A DNA stretch of 64,000 bases from DAOUJI01 sp965237875. Lineage in GTDB: Bacteria; Chloroflexota; Dehalococcoidia; Lucifugimonadales; JAGWBF01. Numbering within the stretch: the stretch's first letter is position 1; each line of letters starts with the position of its first letter. The notes beneath the pieces were generated by a model, which did no database searches, had not been told where the DNA came from, and saw nothing but the letters and a program-made list of their open reading frames with translations. The stretch spans positions 1,488,001 to 1,552,000 of the forward strand of contig CBDEGP010000002.1 in NCBI GenBank assembly GCA_965237875.1, in the 5' to 3' direction. The position numbers and the translations under genes are program-made. Below are positions 48,541 through 57,923 of this stretch, piece by piece.

Positions 48541-49818
48541 CTACTCTTCCCTGCCCAGGATGTTCACGACACAGGTGCCCCCGGTGCCTCCCACGTTGTG
48601 AGTCAGGCCAAGCCTCAGGTTGGGGATGCGCAACTGCCGGTCTCCGGCTTCTTCACGCAACTGGTGGAAGACCTCGATGATCTGGCCGACTCCCGACGCT
48701 CCGACGGGATGCCCCTTGGCCTTGAGTCCTCCCGACGTGTTGATTGGCTTGTCTCCCGTGCGTGCGGTCCGTCCTTCATCCACCGCCCTGGCCCCCTCTC
48801 CCGGGTTGAAGAACCCCAGGTCCTCGGTGGCGACGATCTCGGCAATGGTGAAGCAGTCGTGGACCTCGGCGAATTGAACGTCCTTCCCGGTCACCCCTGC
48901 CATTTCGTAAGCCCTCGACGCCGCAGCCCGGGCTGCGGACAACGTGGTCAGCTCGTCTGAGTCATGGAGGGCCCGTCCGGTGGCCTGTCCGACGCCGAGT
49001 ATTCGTATCGGCTTGTCGGTGAAGTTGTGGGCCAACTCCGACGCCGTCAGAAGCACACATGCGCCTCCGTCGGTTATGGGGGCGCAGTCGTAGAGGCGCA
49101 GGGGCCAGGCGATCCAGGGATTCGCCCTGGGGTCGTTCAGGAAATCCATGCCGCTCTTCCACGGAGGTATGGGGTCTCCCCTCTGCTCGGCCCTGGCGAT
49201 GCGCCGGGCCATCACGTCGTCGATGCTCTGGTTGAACTGGGCTTTGGGGTTGAGGGCTCCGTTGTTGTGGTTCTTGATGCACACCTTGAGCAAATGGTCC
49301 AGGTTGGTCTCGTACCGGTCCATGTGGGCTTTGGCCAGGGCGCCGTATATTCCGGGGAAGGTCACTCCCGCCGGGACCTCGTATTGGGCATCGGCGGCAG
49401 TGGCCAGCACGTCGGTGACGCCCTCGGTGGGCAGGTCCGTCATCTTCTCCACGCCTCCGACCAGCACGATGTCATACAGACCGGATGCTATGGCCATGAT
49501 GCCCTCGCGGAATGCGCTGCCGCTGGAAGCGCAGGCGTTCTCGATGCGGGTCACAGGAGCGGGAGTCAACCCCAGCCAGTCGGCCAGTATGGGAGCCGTA
49601 TGACCCTGCCCTTCGAACAGGTCCGAGGAGTAGTTGCCCACGTAGGCGCTCTCTATGTCCTCAATGTCGATGCCCTGCTCGAGGCTCCCTAGCATGTCCT
49701 GAAAGGCCTCGGTGAAGAGGTCGCGGCTGTTCTTGTCTTTGTATGCTCCGAAGTGGGACATTCCGGCCCCGACTATGGACACCGACCGAGCCAACTGACG
49801 CTTCTTAAGGGATGCCAT
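48541..49818 (-). CDS. thiolase (SCPx-type acetyl-CoA acyltransferase)
   Basis: A 425-residue thiolase. The nucleophile is C96 in NACASSGSAFREG; the second half has VHDCFTIAEI and the GGLKAKGHPVGASG block, with the HDCF Cys and the GHPVGASG His as the other catalytic residues. The SCPx type lacks the usual FxxNEAFA loop. A strong GGAGGA lies 7 bases before the ATG. It is followed at once by its DUF35 partner. Probably acts in lipid or side-chain beta-oxidation. Confidence 0.92.
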   Translation of the reverse strand: MASLKKRQLARSVSIVGAGMSHFGAYKDKNSRDLFTEAFQDMLGSLEQGIDIEDIESAYVGNYSSDLFEGQGHTAPILADWLGLTPAPVTRIENACASSGSAFREGIMAIASGLYDIVLVGGVEKMTDLPTEGVTDVLATAADAQYEVPAGVTFPGIYGALAKAHMDRYETNLDHLLKVCIKNHNNGALNPKAQFNQSIDDVMARRIARAEQRGDPIPPWKSGMDFLNDPRANPWIAWPLRLYDCAPITDGGACVLLTASELAHNFTDKPIRILGVGQATGRALHDSDELTTLSAARAAASRAYEMAGVTGKDVQFAEVHDCFTIAEIVATEDLGFFNPGEGARAVDEGRTARTGDKPINTSGGLKAKGHPVGASGVGQIIEVFHQLREEAGDRQLRIPNLRLGLTHNVGGTGGTCVVNILGREE

Positions 49819-49965
49819 CTACGTTCCTCCTATCGGGGCCTCCTATAAGGGCTTCCGATGCGGGCCAATCCTTCCCACGACAACCGCTGCAATTATCCCC
49901 AGCCCCGCCTACGCCGTCAACCTAAGGAGCGGCCAGCGGCTGGTCAAGACGCTCATGACTATGCA

Positions 49966-50949
49966 TCAACCCGGAAGCGTCAGGCTCACCAAGCGCCGGG
50001 GTTTACCACCAGTGGGTCTCGTCGAGGTCGCTGTCGCCTTCCAGGGCTGCGCCCCAGGGTGTGAGGGGAGGTATTTCCAGGCCCCGTCGGAGAACATGGC
50101 GACGATGTTCCCCTTTTCGCTGCGGCCGGCCATTCTGCGGGCGATTCGCCGGGCTACGTGAAGGGTTGCGCCCGAGGAGACCCCGGCCATGATTCCCTCG
50201 GCCTCGATCACCGACTTGGCCGCCGCGATGGCCGTGGCGCTGTCCACCAGGAACCTTCCTGACAGCATCCCCAGGTCCAGCAGGGGAGGAACATACCCTT
50301 CAGACAGACTCCTCAGACCCTGGAGGGACTGGCCCATGCGCGGCTCGACGCCTATGACCTTCACCTTTGGGTTGGCCTCCTTGAGCCGCTTTCCCACTCC
50401 CATGATGGTGCCCGCCGTCCCTATTCCCGCGACGAACACGTCCACCTGCTCCAGCGCCTCCGCGATTTCCCTGCCCGTGGCGGCGTAGTGGGTCTCCATG
50501 TTGATGCGGTCGTCAAACTGCCCCAGGTATTGCCAACCGTTGGCCTTGGCAAGGGCCTGAGCGTGGTCGATGGCGCCTTTCATGCCCAACCCTGGCTCGC
50601 ACCAGACCACCTCAGCCCCTAGAAGTCTCAGTATGTCGCCGACGCTGGGCACAACCTCCGGGGGTATGACGACCTTCACGTTGTACCCGCGCTGCTTACC
50701 CACCATGCACGATGCGATGGCCGTATTGCCGCTGGAGGCTTCAATGATGGTGTCGCCAGGCTGGAGTCGCCCTTGAGCCTCGGCCTGCTCCACCATCGCC
50801 TTGACTATCCGGTCCTTGATGCTGCCGCTGGGGTTCTGACCTTCCAGCTTTGCAAAGATGCGGACCCCTTCCGTATCGGAGGACGCCATTTTGGACAGCT
50901 CCACTAAGGGCGTTCCGCCTATGAGGTCCAGCAGTGACGATAAGGGCAT
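49966..50949 (-). CDS. cysK: cysteine synthase (O-acetylserine sulfhydrylase family)
   Basis: A 327-residue PLP enzyme that makes cysteine from O-acetylserine and sulfide. GGTPLVEL starts the fold, the PLP Lys is K45 in NPSGSIKDR, SSGNTAIA is the asparagine loop, and GIGTAGTIMGVGKRLKE binds the PLP phosphate. The C-terminal about 25 residues (PWKATATSTRPTGGKPRRL) form an unusual Lys/Arg/Thr tail. It could also be a CysM or cystathionine beta-synthase-like form; cysK is the best name from these motifs. The ATG at 50949 begins MPLSSLLDLIGGTP, as usual. Confidence 0.9.
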   Translation of the reverse strand: MPLSSLLDLIGGTPLVELSKMASSDTEGVRIFAKLEGQNPSGSIKDRIVKAMVEQAEAQGRLQPGDTIIEASSGNTAIASCMVGKQRGYNVKVVIPPEVVPSVGDILRLLGAEVVWCEPGLGMKGAIDHAQALAKANGWQYLGQFDDRINMETHYAATGREIAEALEQVDVFVAGIGTAGTIMGVGKRLKEANPKVKVIGVEPRMGQSLQGLRSLSEGYVPPLLDLGMLSGRFLVDSATAIAAAKSVIEAEGIMAGVSSGATLHVARRIARRMAGRSEKGNIVAMFSDGAWKYLPSHPGAQPWKATATSTRPTGGKPRRLVSLTLPG

Positions 50950-51018
50950 TTCAGTCCTTGACTCCCGTTATCGTCCGGCACACAGGCCCGCAGGACGCTT
51001 GAACACAAGGCGCCTCCT

Positions 51019-51046
51019 GGATTCCGGCCTCCGCCGGAATGACGGG
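51019..51046. repeat. dispersed palindromic repeat (CCGGCCTCCGCCGG type)
   Basis: GGATTCCGGCCTCCGCCGGA followed by ATGACGGG, the same unit as at 20363-20386. It is in the 180-base gap between cysK and the Lhr gene stop, on the untranscribed side of cysK. Hairpin potential is high. Confidence 0.75.
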
Positions 51047-51131
51047 TTGGGGGTGTCGCAGTATGTACTCATTTGAATAACGAGTGATCGCTAACGCGAT
51101 CTATTTTTGTAGTGTAGGTAGATTACGCCGC

Positions 51132-54100
51132 TTACGCCGTAACGGACATGGAGCCGTCCCGATGGGCCGACTGAAGCAGCGCCCTGGCGCGGGCCATGGT
51201 CAGCGGGTCTGAGTTGGTGCGGATGACCACGTGGCCGTTTTCAGAAGAGCATATGGGCATGCCGTTGTTGAATACGACCCTGTTGCCCAGGTTGGCCGGG
51301 ACGCGGTCGCCCGGGGTCAGAATTCCCACCAGGTTCAACGGGTCGCAGGCTGAAACCACGGCCCAGCCGCCGTCGGACTTCTTGGCCTCCCGCAGCGCCT
51401 CGACGGCCTCCGGGAGGGCGAACTGCTCACCGGTGGTTCCCGCCACGAACCTGCCGCCCCGTATCTCGCCACGGGCCTCCATTCTCCTTAGGGTCTTGGC
51501 CAGGTCCCTCCACCGGGGAGCCAGAGACTCACGGCCAATCAGTTCGGCACACAGGACTCCATAGCGCCGAAGAAGCTGGTTGGCGACGGCGTCTCCCGCC
51601 TCGGCAACGGGTTGCACTGGGTCCAGCGCCGACCACCGCCCAAAGCTGCGCCGCCGTTGCACCCGCCGGAATCCGACCGTGCGCCGTCCCTTGCCATTTG
51701 AGCCTTTGATGCGCTTCCGAAGCGCTTCAACACTGTCGGAAGTGGCCCTTCCGGCGGCCGCCAACGTCCACAACGTTTCCTCCACGTCTGACGGGAGGCG
51801 ATGGACGTAAGCCACCAGGTCCGACACGAAAGAGGCGCCCCGCTTATCCAGAGCCTCCAGGACCTCTTTGGGGCCGCCCTCCGGGAGCTCATCGTCGGCC
51901 GGGCCAGCGGCCAGCCAGTCCAAACACTCCCTCAATGCGAATGTAATGGGCGTATTGCGGTTGAAGCTCGTCTTGCCGGAAGGCGGTGGCTCGCTTTCCC
52001 GCTTGCGGGAGAGACGCCCCCAGACTATCTCACCGCCCAAGCTCAGGGCGTCCAGCTGATGGGGCTGGAGGTCAGACATGCGGGCCTCAAGAATCTCGCT
52101 CTCCCAGGCTCCGGCGGCGGCTTCAAACCCCTGAAGCTGATCGATGACGTCCAGAAGGCCGCCCTCGCCGGAGAGCTGCTTGCCAGCCTCCACGTGCTGC
52201 CACCTCAGAAGGAACTTGATGAAGTCGGCGGCCGGGACCGGTTCGATCTCTTTACGGAGCCGGGAGATGGTGGACGCGTGGATTCGAGCAAGGATTCGCC
52301 GGTCGCACAGCTCCTCCTCGTCCAAGGCTTGGCGGAAGCGGCCCCGGAGGACCATCCCCTCCGCCTCCAACTTGGCCACCGCCGTTCTCACGCGGCCCTC
52401 TCCGATTCTCAGCAGCCCAGCCAATTCGCCGACTGTGAATGGCCCCGAGGACTCCGCCCAGCCACGCACCATGGACAGCGTTGCCTCGTCTTCAATGACC
52501 CCAGCCCCTAACTGCGCCGGCGGAGGAGGCTCGATGCGGGCCGATGGGTGCGCAGCCCGTACTGCTTCCAACGACTCCGCGGCCGCAAAGGCCGACAGAC
52601 CGTCGTCAGTCTCGACCAGGTAAGCGCGTCCCGCGTTTCTTAGCTCGGTGAAATAGGCGTACAGCGCGTCGATGCTGAGACCCGTTCGCCGTACGCCCTC
52701 ATCCTGTGGGAGGCACACCAGCGTCAACAACGCGTCATGCAGCTCGTCTGCGTCCCTGATCCGCGGCCAGGCGTTGGCCGATTCAGTCGCCACCGCTTCC
52801 TGGTCCAGTCTGCCAAGGTCGCGGCTGTCCTCCGGCAGTGCACGCCGCAGGGTGACCGCCCGTGCCCGCCTCTCTTCCAACGGCGCATCATCCAGGAAGG
52901 CGTAGGGCATGGCGTTGAGTATCTGGTGGGAGAACGCCGAAGGCTGCACCGTGTCTCTGGCGTAGACCTGGATTTCCCCGGACTCTATCGACTTGAGGAG
53001 CCGCTCCAGGCCCTCCACGTCCGAGGCTTCGGTCAGACAGTCCCTCATGGTCTCGAACACCAGGGGATGGTCGGGCAGCTCTATACGGCCCATTTGGTTG
53101 TTGTCCTGGCAGGCGACCTGGGCCGGAAACACCGCCGCCAGCAGGTCATCGGAACGCATTCTCTGGAGGGGCGCAGGCACTTTTGAGCCGCCGCTGTGCC
53201 TCAGAACGGCCAGGGCTCTGGTGGCGTTCCATCGCCACCTCGTGCCGAACAGAGGCGCTTGGAGCATGGCCTGTTCGAGAACGTCCCTGGCATTGTGGGA
53301 CTTGAGCATCGTAAACGCATCCGACACGGGGAAGGAGAGTTGGGGGTCCAGGGAGAAATTGAGTCCGTCCTCCGTAGCCGACGCCTGCAACTCGAAGTCG
53401 AAGGTCCTGCAGATGCTCTTTCTCAGGGCCATCCCCCAAGCCCGGTTGATGCGTGAGCCGAAGGGAGCGTGAATGACCAGCTGCATGCCGCCGCTTTCGT
53501 CGAAGAACCGCTCGGCGACAATGCGGCTTCCGGTGGGGACCAGGCCAAGGACGCGTTTCCCCTCCTCTATGTACGCGACCATCTGCCCGGCAGCCTCTTC
53601 TGAAACCCCGGTAGACTCCATCAGCCAGGACCGGGCTTCACCGGGGCGGTCGAGCCGCCGGTCGATGCCGTCGCGGATGCTGGACACCTCATCGGAAAGC
53701 TCCCAGGTGCGGCCCGGCGCCTCGCCCAGCCAGAATGGAATGGTAGGCGCCTGGCCCTGGGCGTCCTCCACCCTTACCCTTCCCCGCTCGACTCTCCTGA
53801 TCTTCCAAGGGGTGTTTCCCAGGAGGAATACGTCGCCCGCCATGCTCTCAATGGCGAAGTCCTCATTCACTGTGCCCACGAAAGCGCCGTCAGGGTCTGA
53901 CACCACGTCATAGTCGGCGTTGTCGGGGATTGCGCCGCCGCTGGTCATAGCCGCCAGCCCGGCGCCGCGCCTGCCCTTCAGCTTGCCGTTGACGCCGTCC
54001 CGGTGGAGATAAGCTCCTCTTCTCCCAAGCCGGTCGGAAAAGCCTCTGGAAAGCCCCTCCACCAGGCTGTCGAACCTTTCCCTGGGGAGGTCTTTGTAGG

Positions 54101-55421
54101 GGTAGGCCCCCTTGAACATCTCATACAGGCCGTCCTCCTCCCAGTCCTCCACGGAACAGGCGGCGACCATCTGCTGGGCCAGGACGTCCAGGGGCCACGG
54201 GGGAACTGCCAGGGCGTCCAAGTTCTGGCCCGAAATTGCCTTCATGAGCGCCGCGCACTCGATAAGCTCGTCCCTGGTAAGAGGGAACAACCTTCCCTTG
54301 GGGACCCCTTCCACCGTATGGCCGGACCTCCCCACCCTCTGAAGAAGAAGGCCGATGGACCTGGGAGAGCCGATCTGGCACACCAGGTCCACCACCCCCA
54401 CGTCAATCCCAAGCTCCAGGGAAGCGGTGGCCACGCATACTTTGATGCGTCCTGACTTGAGCTTCTCTTCGGCGTCCAGGCGGGTGGCGCGGGAGAGACT
54501 TCCGTGATGCGCCGCGACAGCGTCTTCACCCAGCCTCAGAGACAGCTGGTGGGCCACACGTTCCACCAACCGCCGGGTGTTTACGAACACCAGCGTCGTG
54601 CCATGCTCGCGGACGAGGCCCGCCACGTCGTCGAGGGTGTCGGCCCAGAGCTCGTGGGTGGCAATGGGTCCCAACTCCATTTCCTTAGGCAGCGCCAGGT
54701 CGATGTCCATCCGCCTGCTGTGTCCGGTGTCAACTATAGTGCAGTCGGGGTCACCCTCACCGGACATGTTGGAGGCGCCCACCAGAAGCCGGGCCACTTC
54801 TTCAATGGGCTTCTGAGTGGCGGAGAGTCCGATCCTGGTGATCGGGCCATCGGCTAGAGAGCACAACCTTTCCATTGACAACGCCAGGTGGGAACCTCGC
54901 TTATCGTCGGCTACTGCGTGTATCTCATCCAGTATCAGGGTTTTCACGCCCCTGAGTCCCCTGCGCCCGCTTTTTGAGGTGAGCAGAATATAGAGCGACT
55001 CAGGCGTGGTTATGAGGATGTGGGGAGGGTTCTTGGCCATCTTCTGACGCTGGGAGGCGGGAGTGTCCCCCGTCCGCACCTCGGCCCGAATCTCAGGCAG
55101 CGCCCAGCCCCGCTTTTCCGCCAGCTCGGAAATCTCCTGGAGCGGCACGGCCAGGTTCTTGTGGATGTCGTTGGAGAGGGCCTTCAGGGGCGAGACGTAC
55201 ACCACCTGGGTGGTTTCCGGCAGACCGTCCTCAATGCCCGTCCGCACCAGCCAGTCGATGCAGTTGAGAAATGCGGCCAACGTCTTGCCGGAGCCCGTCG
55301 GGGCCGCTATGAGTGTATGGCGTCCCTGGGCAATGGCTTCCCACCCCTCGGCCTGAGCCTGGGTGGGAGCCTGGAACCTCTCCAGGAACCAGTCCCTGAC
55401 GATGGGATGAAAGTTGTCCAT
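51132..55421 (-). CDS. lhr: Lhr-type large superfamily 2 DEAD/DEAH helicase
   Basis: A 1429-residue DNA/RNA helicase. Walker A is APTGSGKT at 40-47, motif II is DEIH at 165-168, motif VI is QRVGRSGH, and the long Lhr-core winged-helix/beta-barrel region follows to the end (blocks such as PALLFGTRWRWNATRALAVLRHSGG and the final VVIRTNSDPLTMARARALL). Bacterial Lhr proteins are 3'-5' ATP-dependent translocases linked to DNA repair. I use the ATG at 55421 (GGAAG upstream); an ATG 21 bases earlier is possible. No nuclease partner (Lhr-associated exonuclease) is adjacent. Confidence 0.95.
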   Translation of the reverse strand: MDNFHPIVRDWFLERFQAPTQAQAEGWEAIAQGRHTLIAAPTGSGKTLAAFLNCIDWLVRTGIEDGLPETTQVVYVSPLKALSNDIHKNLAVPLQEISELAEKRGWALPEIRAEVRTGDTPASQRQKMAKNPPHILITTPESLYILLTSKSGRRGLRGVKTLILDEIHAVADDKRGSHLALSMERLCSLADGPITRIGLSATQKPIEEVARLLVGASNMSGEGDPDCTIVDTGHSRRMDIDLALPKEMELGPIATHELWADTLDDVAGLVREHGTTLVFVNTRRLVERVAHQLSLRLGEDAVAAHHGSLSRATRLDAEEKLKSGRIKVCVATASLELGIDVGVVDLVCQIGSPRSIGLLLQRVGRSGHTVEGVPKGRLFPLTRDELIECAALMKAISGQNLDALAVPPWPLDVLAQQMVAACSVEDWEEDGLYEMFKGAYPYKDLPRERFDSLVEGLSRGFSDRLGRRGAYLHRDGVNGKLKGRRGAGLAAMTSGGAIPDNADYDVVSDPDGAFVGTVNEDFAIESMAGDVFLLGNTPWKIRRVERGRVRVEDAQGQAPTIPFWLGEAPGRTWELSDEVSSIRDGIDRRLDRPGEARSWLMESTGVSEEAAGQMVAYIEEGKRVLGLVPTGSRIVAERFFDESGGMQLVIHAPFGSRINRAWGMALRKSICRTFDFELQASATEDGLNFSLDPQLSFPVSDAFTMLKSHNARDVLEQAMLQAPLFGTRWRWNATRALAVLRHSGGSKVPAPLQRMRSDDLLAAVFPAQVACQDNNQMGRIELPDHPLVFETMRDCLTEASDVEGLERLLKSIESGEIQVYARDTVQPSAFSHQILNAMPYAFLDDAPLEERRARAVTLRRALPEDSRDLGRLDQEAVATESANAWPRIRDADELHDALLTLVCLPQDEGVRRTGLSIDALYAYFTELRNAGRAYLVETDDGLSAFAAAESLEAVRAAHPSARIEPPPPAQLGAGVIEDEATLSMVRGWAESSGPFTVGELAGLLRIGEGRVRTAVAKLEAEGMVLRGRFRQALDEEELCDRRILARIHASTISRLRKEIEPVPAADFIKFLLRWQHVEAGKQLSGEGGLLDVIDQLQGFEAAAGAWESEILEARMSDLQPHQLDALSLGGEIVWGRLSRKRESEPPPSGKTSFNRNTPITFALRECLDWLAAGPADDELPEGGPKEVLEALDKRGASFVSDLVAYVHRLPSDVEETLWTLAAAGRATSDSVEALRKRIKGSNGKGRRTVGFRRVQRRRSFGRWSALDPVQPVAEAGDAVANQLLRRYGVLCAELIGRESLAPRWRDLAKTLRRMEARGEIRGGRFVAGTTGEQFALPEAVEALREAKKSDGGWAVVSACDPLNLVGILTPGDRVPANLGNRVVFNNGMPICSSENGHVVIRTNSDPLTMARARALLQSAHRDGSMSVTA

Positions 55422-55500
55422 AGTAGATGGCTTCCAGAGCATGGCGCCGAAACTGAACGGTTAGACGCGGCCGTATATGTCCTTGCGATGCCCGATTAGC

Positions 55501-55737
55501 CTAATATATCGGCACGTGCGCCGTTAGCGTAGCCTCTATTTCAGGCTTTAGCTCCAGTCCTTCATCCGGGTCAGGCGCCAGTATAACCAATTCCTGCAAC
55601 AAGCCGGTTGCCAGAGAGAAGCTATGCCGGAGATTCCTCACCTCAGTGATGCATGGAGAGCCGTTGACCTCATGCTCCGCCGGGTCTTCTTGGCGCGCAT
55701 GTTGGGGACAGTTCGCTGGAGACGTTCTGTTTCTCAT
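55501..55737 (-). CDS. hypothetical 78-residue protein
   Basis: A short frame, MRNRTSPANCPQ to EATLTAHVPIY, in the gap between lhr and the GNAT gene. The second half (ATGLLQELVILAPDPDEGLELKPEIEATL) is a regular hydrophobic/acidic pattern that could be helical, but I cannot match it to a family. It lies just downstream of the short antitoxin-like ORF at 55803 on the same strand, so both might be one decayed locus. Low confidence that it is a real gene. Confidence 0.35.
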   Translation of the reverse strand: MRNRTSPANCPQHARQEDPAEHEVNGSPCITEVRNLRHSFSLATGLLQELVILAPDPDEGLELKPEIEATLTAHVPIY

Positions 55738-55802
55738 TTCAAAGCAATCCGCTCTCTGAATTCAGCGCAACTGTCTAGAAAAGACCGGACAATAGCGCCG
55801 AC

Positions 55803-55952
55803 TTACTCAAGGTTCGGAGGCGGCCGGCGGATAATCTTCCGGCGCGGCGGCGTAAGCTCTTCAAGACGCGGTTCAGGGGCGAGGAGCAATTCTTTCAGGT
55901 CCGGCTTGACCCTCTTCTCAGCGTTGAAATCACCCTTCTCTCGTTGAGGCAT
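55803..55952 (-). pseudogene. short antitoxin-tail-like ORF
   Basis: A 49-residue frame starting MPQREKGDFNAEKR and ending LLLAPEPRLEELTPPRRKIIRRPPPNLE. The C-terminal pattern, an LLL-x-x-EPR run followed by PP-R-x-x-x-RRPP, resembles the tail of some Phd-type antitoxins, but the DNA-binding N-terminal half is absent. It could be a remnant of a toxin-antitoxin module or a chance frame. An adjoining PIN or similar toxin was not found. Confidence 0.35.
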
Positions 55953-56005
55953 GCTCCCATTATAGTTTGTCCCATGTTCCATCAACAAGCGACTGTCGCG
56001 CCGGG

Positions 56006-56518
56006 CTACAAGTCGAACTTGTAGGCGTACACCACATAGTCCGGCCTGGGATGGTGATCGAACTGGGGAACCCTTTCGAAACCCATCCGCTCGTACATGC
56101 CCCTAGCGGTGGCCATGACCTGCGTCGTGTGCAGGCCCACGACGGGGATTCCCCTGGCGCGGCACATTTCCAGGCACTCGTTCATCATCGCTTTGGCAAT
56201 GCCCATACCCCGGGCGTCCGGATGCACTGACACCAGCCTGATGCCGGCCCATCCCTCGGGCCAAGACCCGGCTCCACCCCTGTAGCCGTCCAGGTAGAGG
56301 GTGATCGAGCCTACGATGCGGCCGTCCAGTTCGGCCACCACCAGCTCGGACTCGTGGGCCCGGCTCTGCACGTCGCGCTGGCTCTGCTCGTACCTCTCCC
56401 ACCATTCCGGCGGATAGTGGTCCCTGTACTCTCGATAGGCGGCCTGGATCACTCTGCCGACATCCTCATACTCGTCGGCGGAGGCCGTCCTTATTTTCAA
56501 TGCCGGGTTTCCAGCCAT
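56006..56518 (-). CDS. GNAT-family N-acetyltransferase
   Basis: A 170-residue acetyltransferase. It starts LKIRTASADEYEDVGRVIQAAY, has VSVHPDARGMGIAKAMM (the Q/R-x-x-G-x-G/A acetyl-CoA loop; here RGMGIA) and the C-terminal GLHTTQVMATARGMYERMGFERV. I use the ATG at 56518, with GGGGG and GGAAG ahead; the 11-codon extension to 56548 is not conserved-looking. Monocistronic between lhr and the luciferase-like gene. Acceptor unknown. Confidence 0.9.
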   Translation of the reverse strand: MAGNPALKIRTASADEYEDVGRVIQAAYREYRDHYPPEWWERYEQSQRDVQSRAHESELVVAELDGRIVGSITLYLDGYRGGAGSWPEGWAGIRLVSVHPDARGMGIAKAMMNECLEMCRARGIPVVGLHTTQVMATARGMYERMGFERVPQFDHHPRPDYVVYAYKFDL

Positions 56519-56753
56519 GCTTCCGTTTCCCCCGGAATGTCGTCCCACGCGAGCCGGGACGCTATCACACGTTTGATTATCGACACTGCCGAAAGATTAT
56601 GCAAAGGCCATACGCTGCACGTTTAGATTAACACCCTGGGGCTGAAGGGCGAAAGGCGCGGCGCTCGAATGCTCGTTGACGCCCAGGCGTCCGGTTGCTA
56701 AACTCCCAAACGTCTCCCAAACCATTTTGCACTAGTTTATTCAAGGGGGCGGC

Positions 56754-57692
56754 ATGGTTGAAAAGCTAATCGGCGTAGCAGTTGCAGGTTCAAGAGTCCA
56801 GGAAGTCCTGGAAGAGATAGACCGGGTGGAGGAACTGGGAATTCCCGCCGCGTGGATGACCACCGGAGCGACCAGGCTGGACAGCCTGACCGTTCTGGCC
56901 GTGGCCGCGTCCAGGCCAGGGAAGGCGTTGTACGGCACGTCCATCGTGCCCACCTACCCAAGGCACCCGTTGGTGATGGTCCAGCAAGTCCAGGCGCTGG
57001 GACAGCTGGCGCCCGGCCGGTTCCGTCTTGGCGTAGGCCCCAGCCACCGGCCCAGCATGGTGGGCATGGGATTCAGATTCAACTCGCCCCTGGGCCATCT
57101 CAGGGAGTACCTCCTGATCCTGAAAGCCCTCATACAGACGGGCCAGGTGGAGTTCGACGGAGACTTCTATAAGGCGGAGGGCAGCATACCGGAGCCCATG
57201 GACATGCCCGTTATGGCGTCGGCGCTGCAAAAAGGTTCCTTCGAGCTGTGCGGAGAGGTCTGCGACGGAGCAATCAGCTGGGTCTGTCCCCCGCCGTACT
57301 TGAGGGACGTCGCTCTTCCCGCCATGGAAGCGGGCGCCCAAAAGGCCGGACGCCCGACGCCGCCCCTTATAGCCCACGCCCCGGTCTGCGTCAGCGAAGA
57401 CACCGACGAGGTCAGGAAAGCCGTGCGGGAGCAGATCATGAACCCCCGTCTCCCTTTCTACCAGAGAATGTTCATCGCCTCGGGGTATCCGGAGGCGTCT
57501 TCGGGCCAGTGGAGCGACGGAATGATTGACGGGACCGTCTTTTGGGGGAACGAAGACCAGGTTGCGTCAAAGCTCCAAGGCTTGCTGGACATGGGGGCCA
57601 CGGAAGTCCTGGTCTCTCCCGTCGCAGCGGGTCCCGATAAAGGGGCCACGGTGCAGAGAACGCTTGAGCTTGTAGGCGCCCTTTCCAAGTGA
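56754..57692 (+). CDS. luciferase-like (LLM class) flavin-dependent oxidoreductase, second copy
   Basis: A 312-residue TIM-barrel protein of the luciferase-like superfamily. LIGVAVAGSRVQEVLEEIDRVEELGIPAAWMTTG is the first barrel unit, and GRFRLGVGPSHRPSMVGMGF the flavin/F420 loop. The TIM end (GATEVLVSPVAAGPDKGATVQRTLELVGAL) fits an F420-dependent (MSMEG-type) subgroup better than FMN types, but this is not certain. Shine-Dalgarno AAGGGGG before the ATG. Only distant similarity to the copy at 28101. Confidence 0.9.
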   Translation: MVEKLIGVAVAGSRVQEVLEEIDRVEELGIPAAWMTTGATRLDSLTVLAVAASRPGKALYGTSIVPTYPRHPLVMVQQVQALGQLAPGRFRLGVGPSHRPSMVGMGFRFNSPLGHLREYLLILKALIQTGQVEFDGDFYKAEGSIPEPMDMPVMASALQKGSFELCGEVCDGAISWVCPPPYLRDVALPAMEAGAQKAGRPTPPLIAHAPVCVSEDTDEVRKAVREQIMNPRLPFYQRMFIASGYPEASSGQWSDGMIDGTVFWGNEDQVASKLQGLLDMGATEVLVSPVAAGPDKGATVQRTLELVGALSK

Positions 57693-57714
57693 ACGATCGG
57701 ACGGTGAAAGCAAA

Positions 57715-57871
57715 TGTCCCTTCTCCCCTGGCGAGAGAATGTGGAGCCTGCCCTGAGCCAGCCGAAGGGATGAGAGGAAAAGGGCGTAATACTCAAGACG
57801 TGTCGAGAGAGCATCGCCCAGGTCACCCTCACCCCAACCCTCTCCCGTCGAGGGAGAGGGGGCCTTTCCCT
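57715..57871. repeat. hairpin repeat block before the mutase gene
   Basis: Two facing units: CCTTCTCCCCTGGCGAGAGA near 57717 and CCCAACCCTCTCCCGTCGAGGGAGAGGG around 57831-57862, with a GAGCCTGCCCTGAGCCAGCC piece at 57744 between them. The same classes occur at 59648-59775 and at 40285-40440. It lies in the 231-base gap between the luciferase-like gene and the mutase gene and may end transcription of the former. Confidence 0.65.
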
Positions 57872-57923
57872 TCTCCCCCTGCCAATATAGGCCCATTTTC
57901 TCGTATATCGTAAGGAGGTCCCA

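Noticed and set aside
55624..55947. A 107-residue plus-strand frame between lhr and the GNAT gene
   Set aside because: Arg/Ser-rich, no motif, no ribosome binding site; overlaps the antitoxin-like minus-strand ORF.
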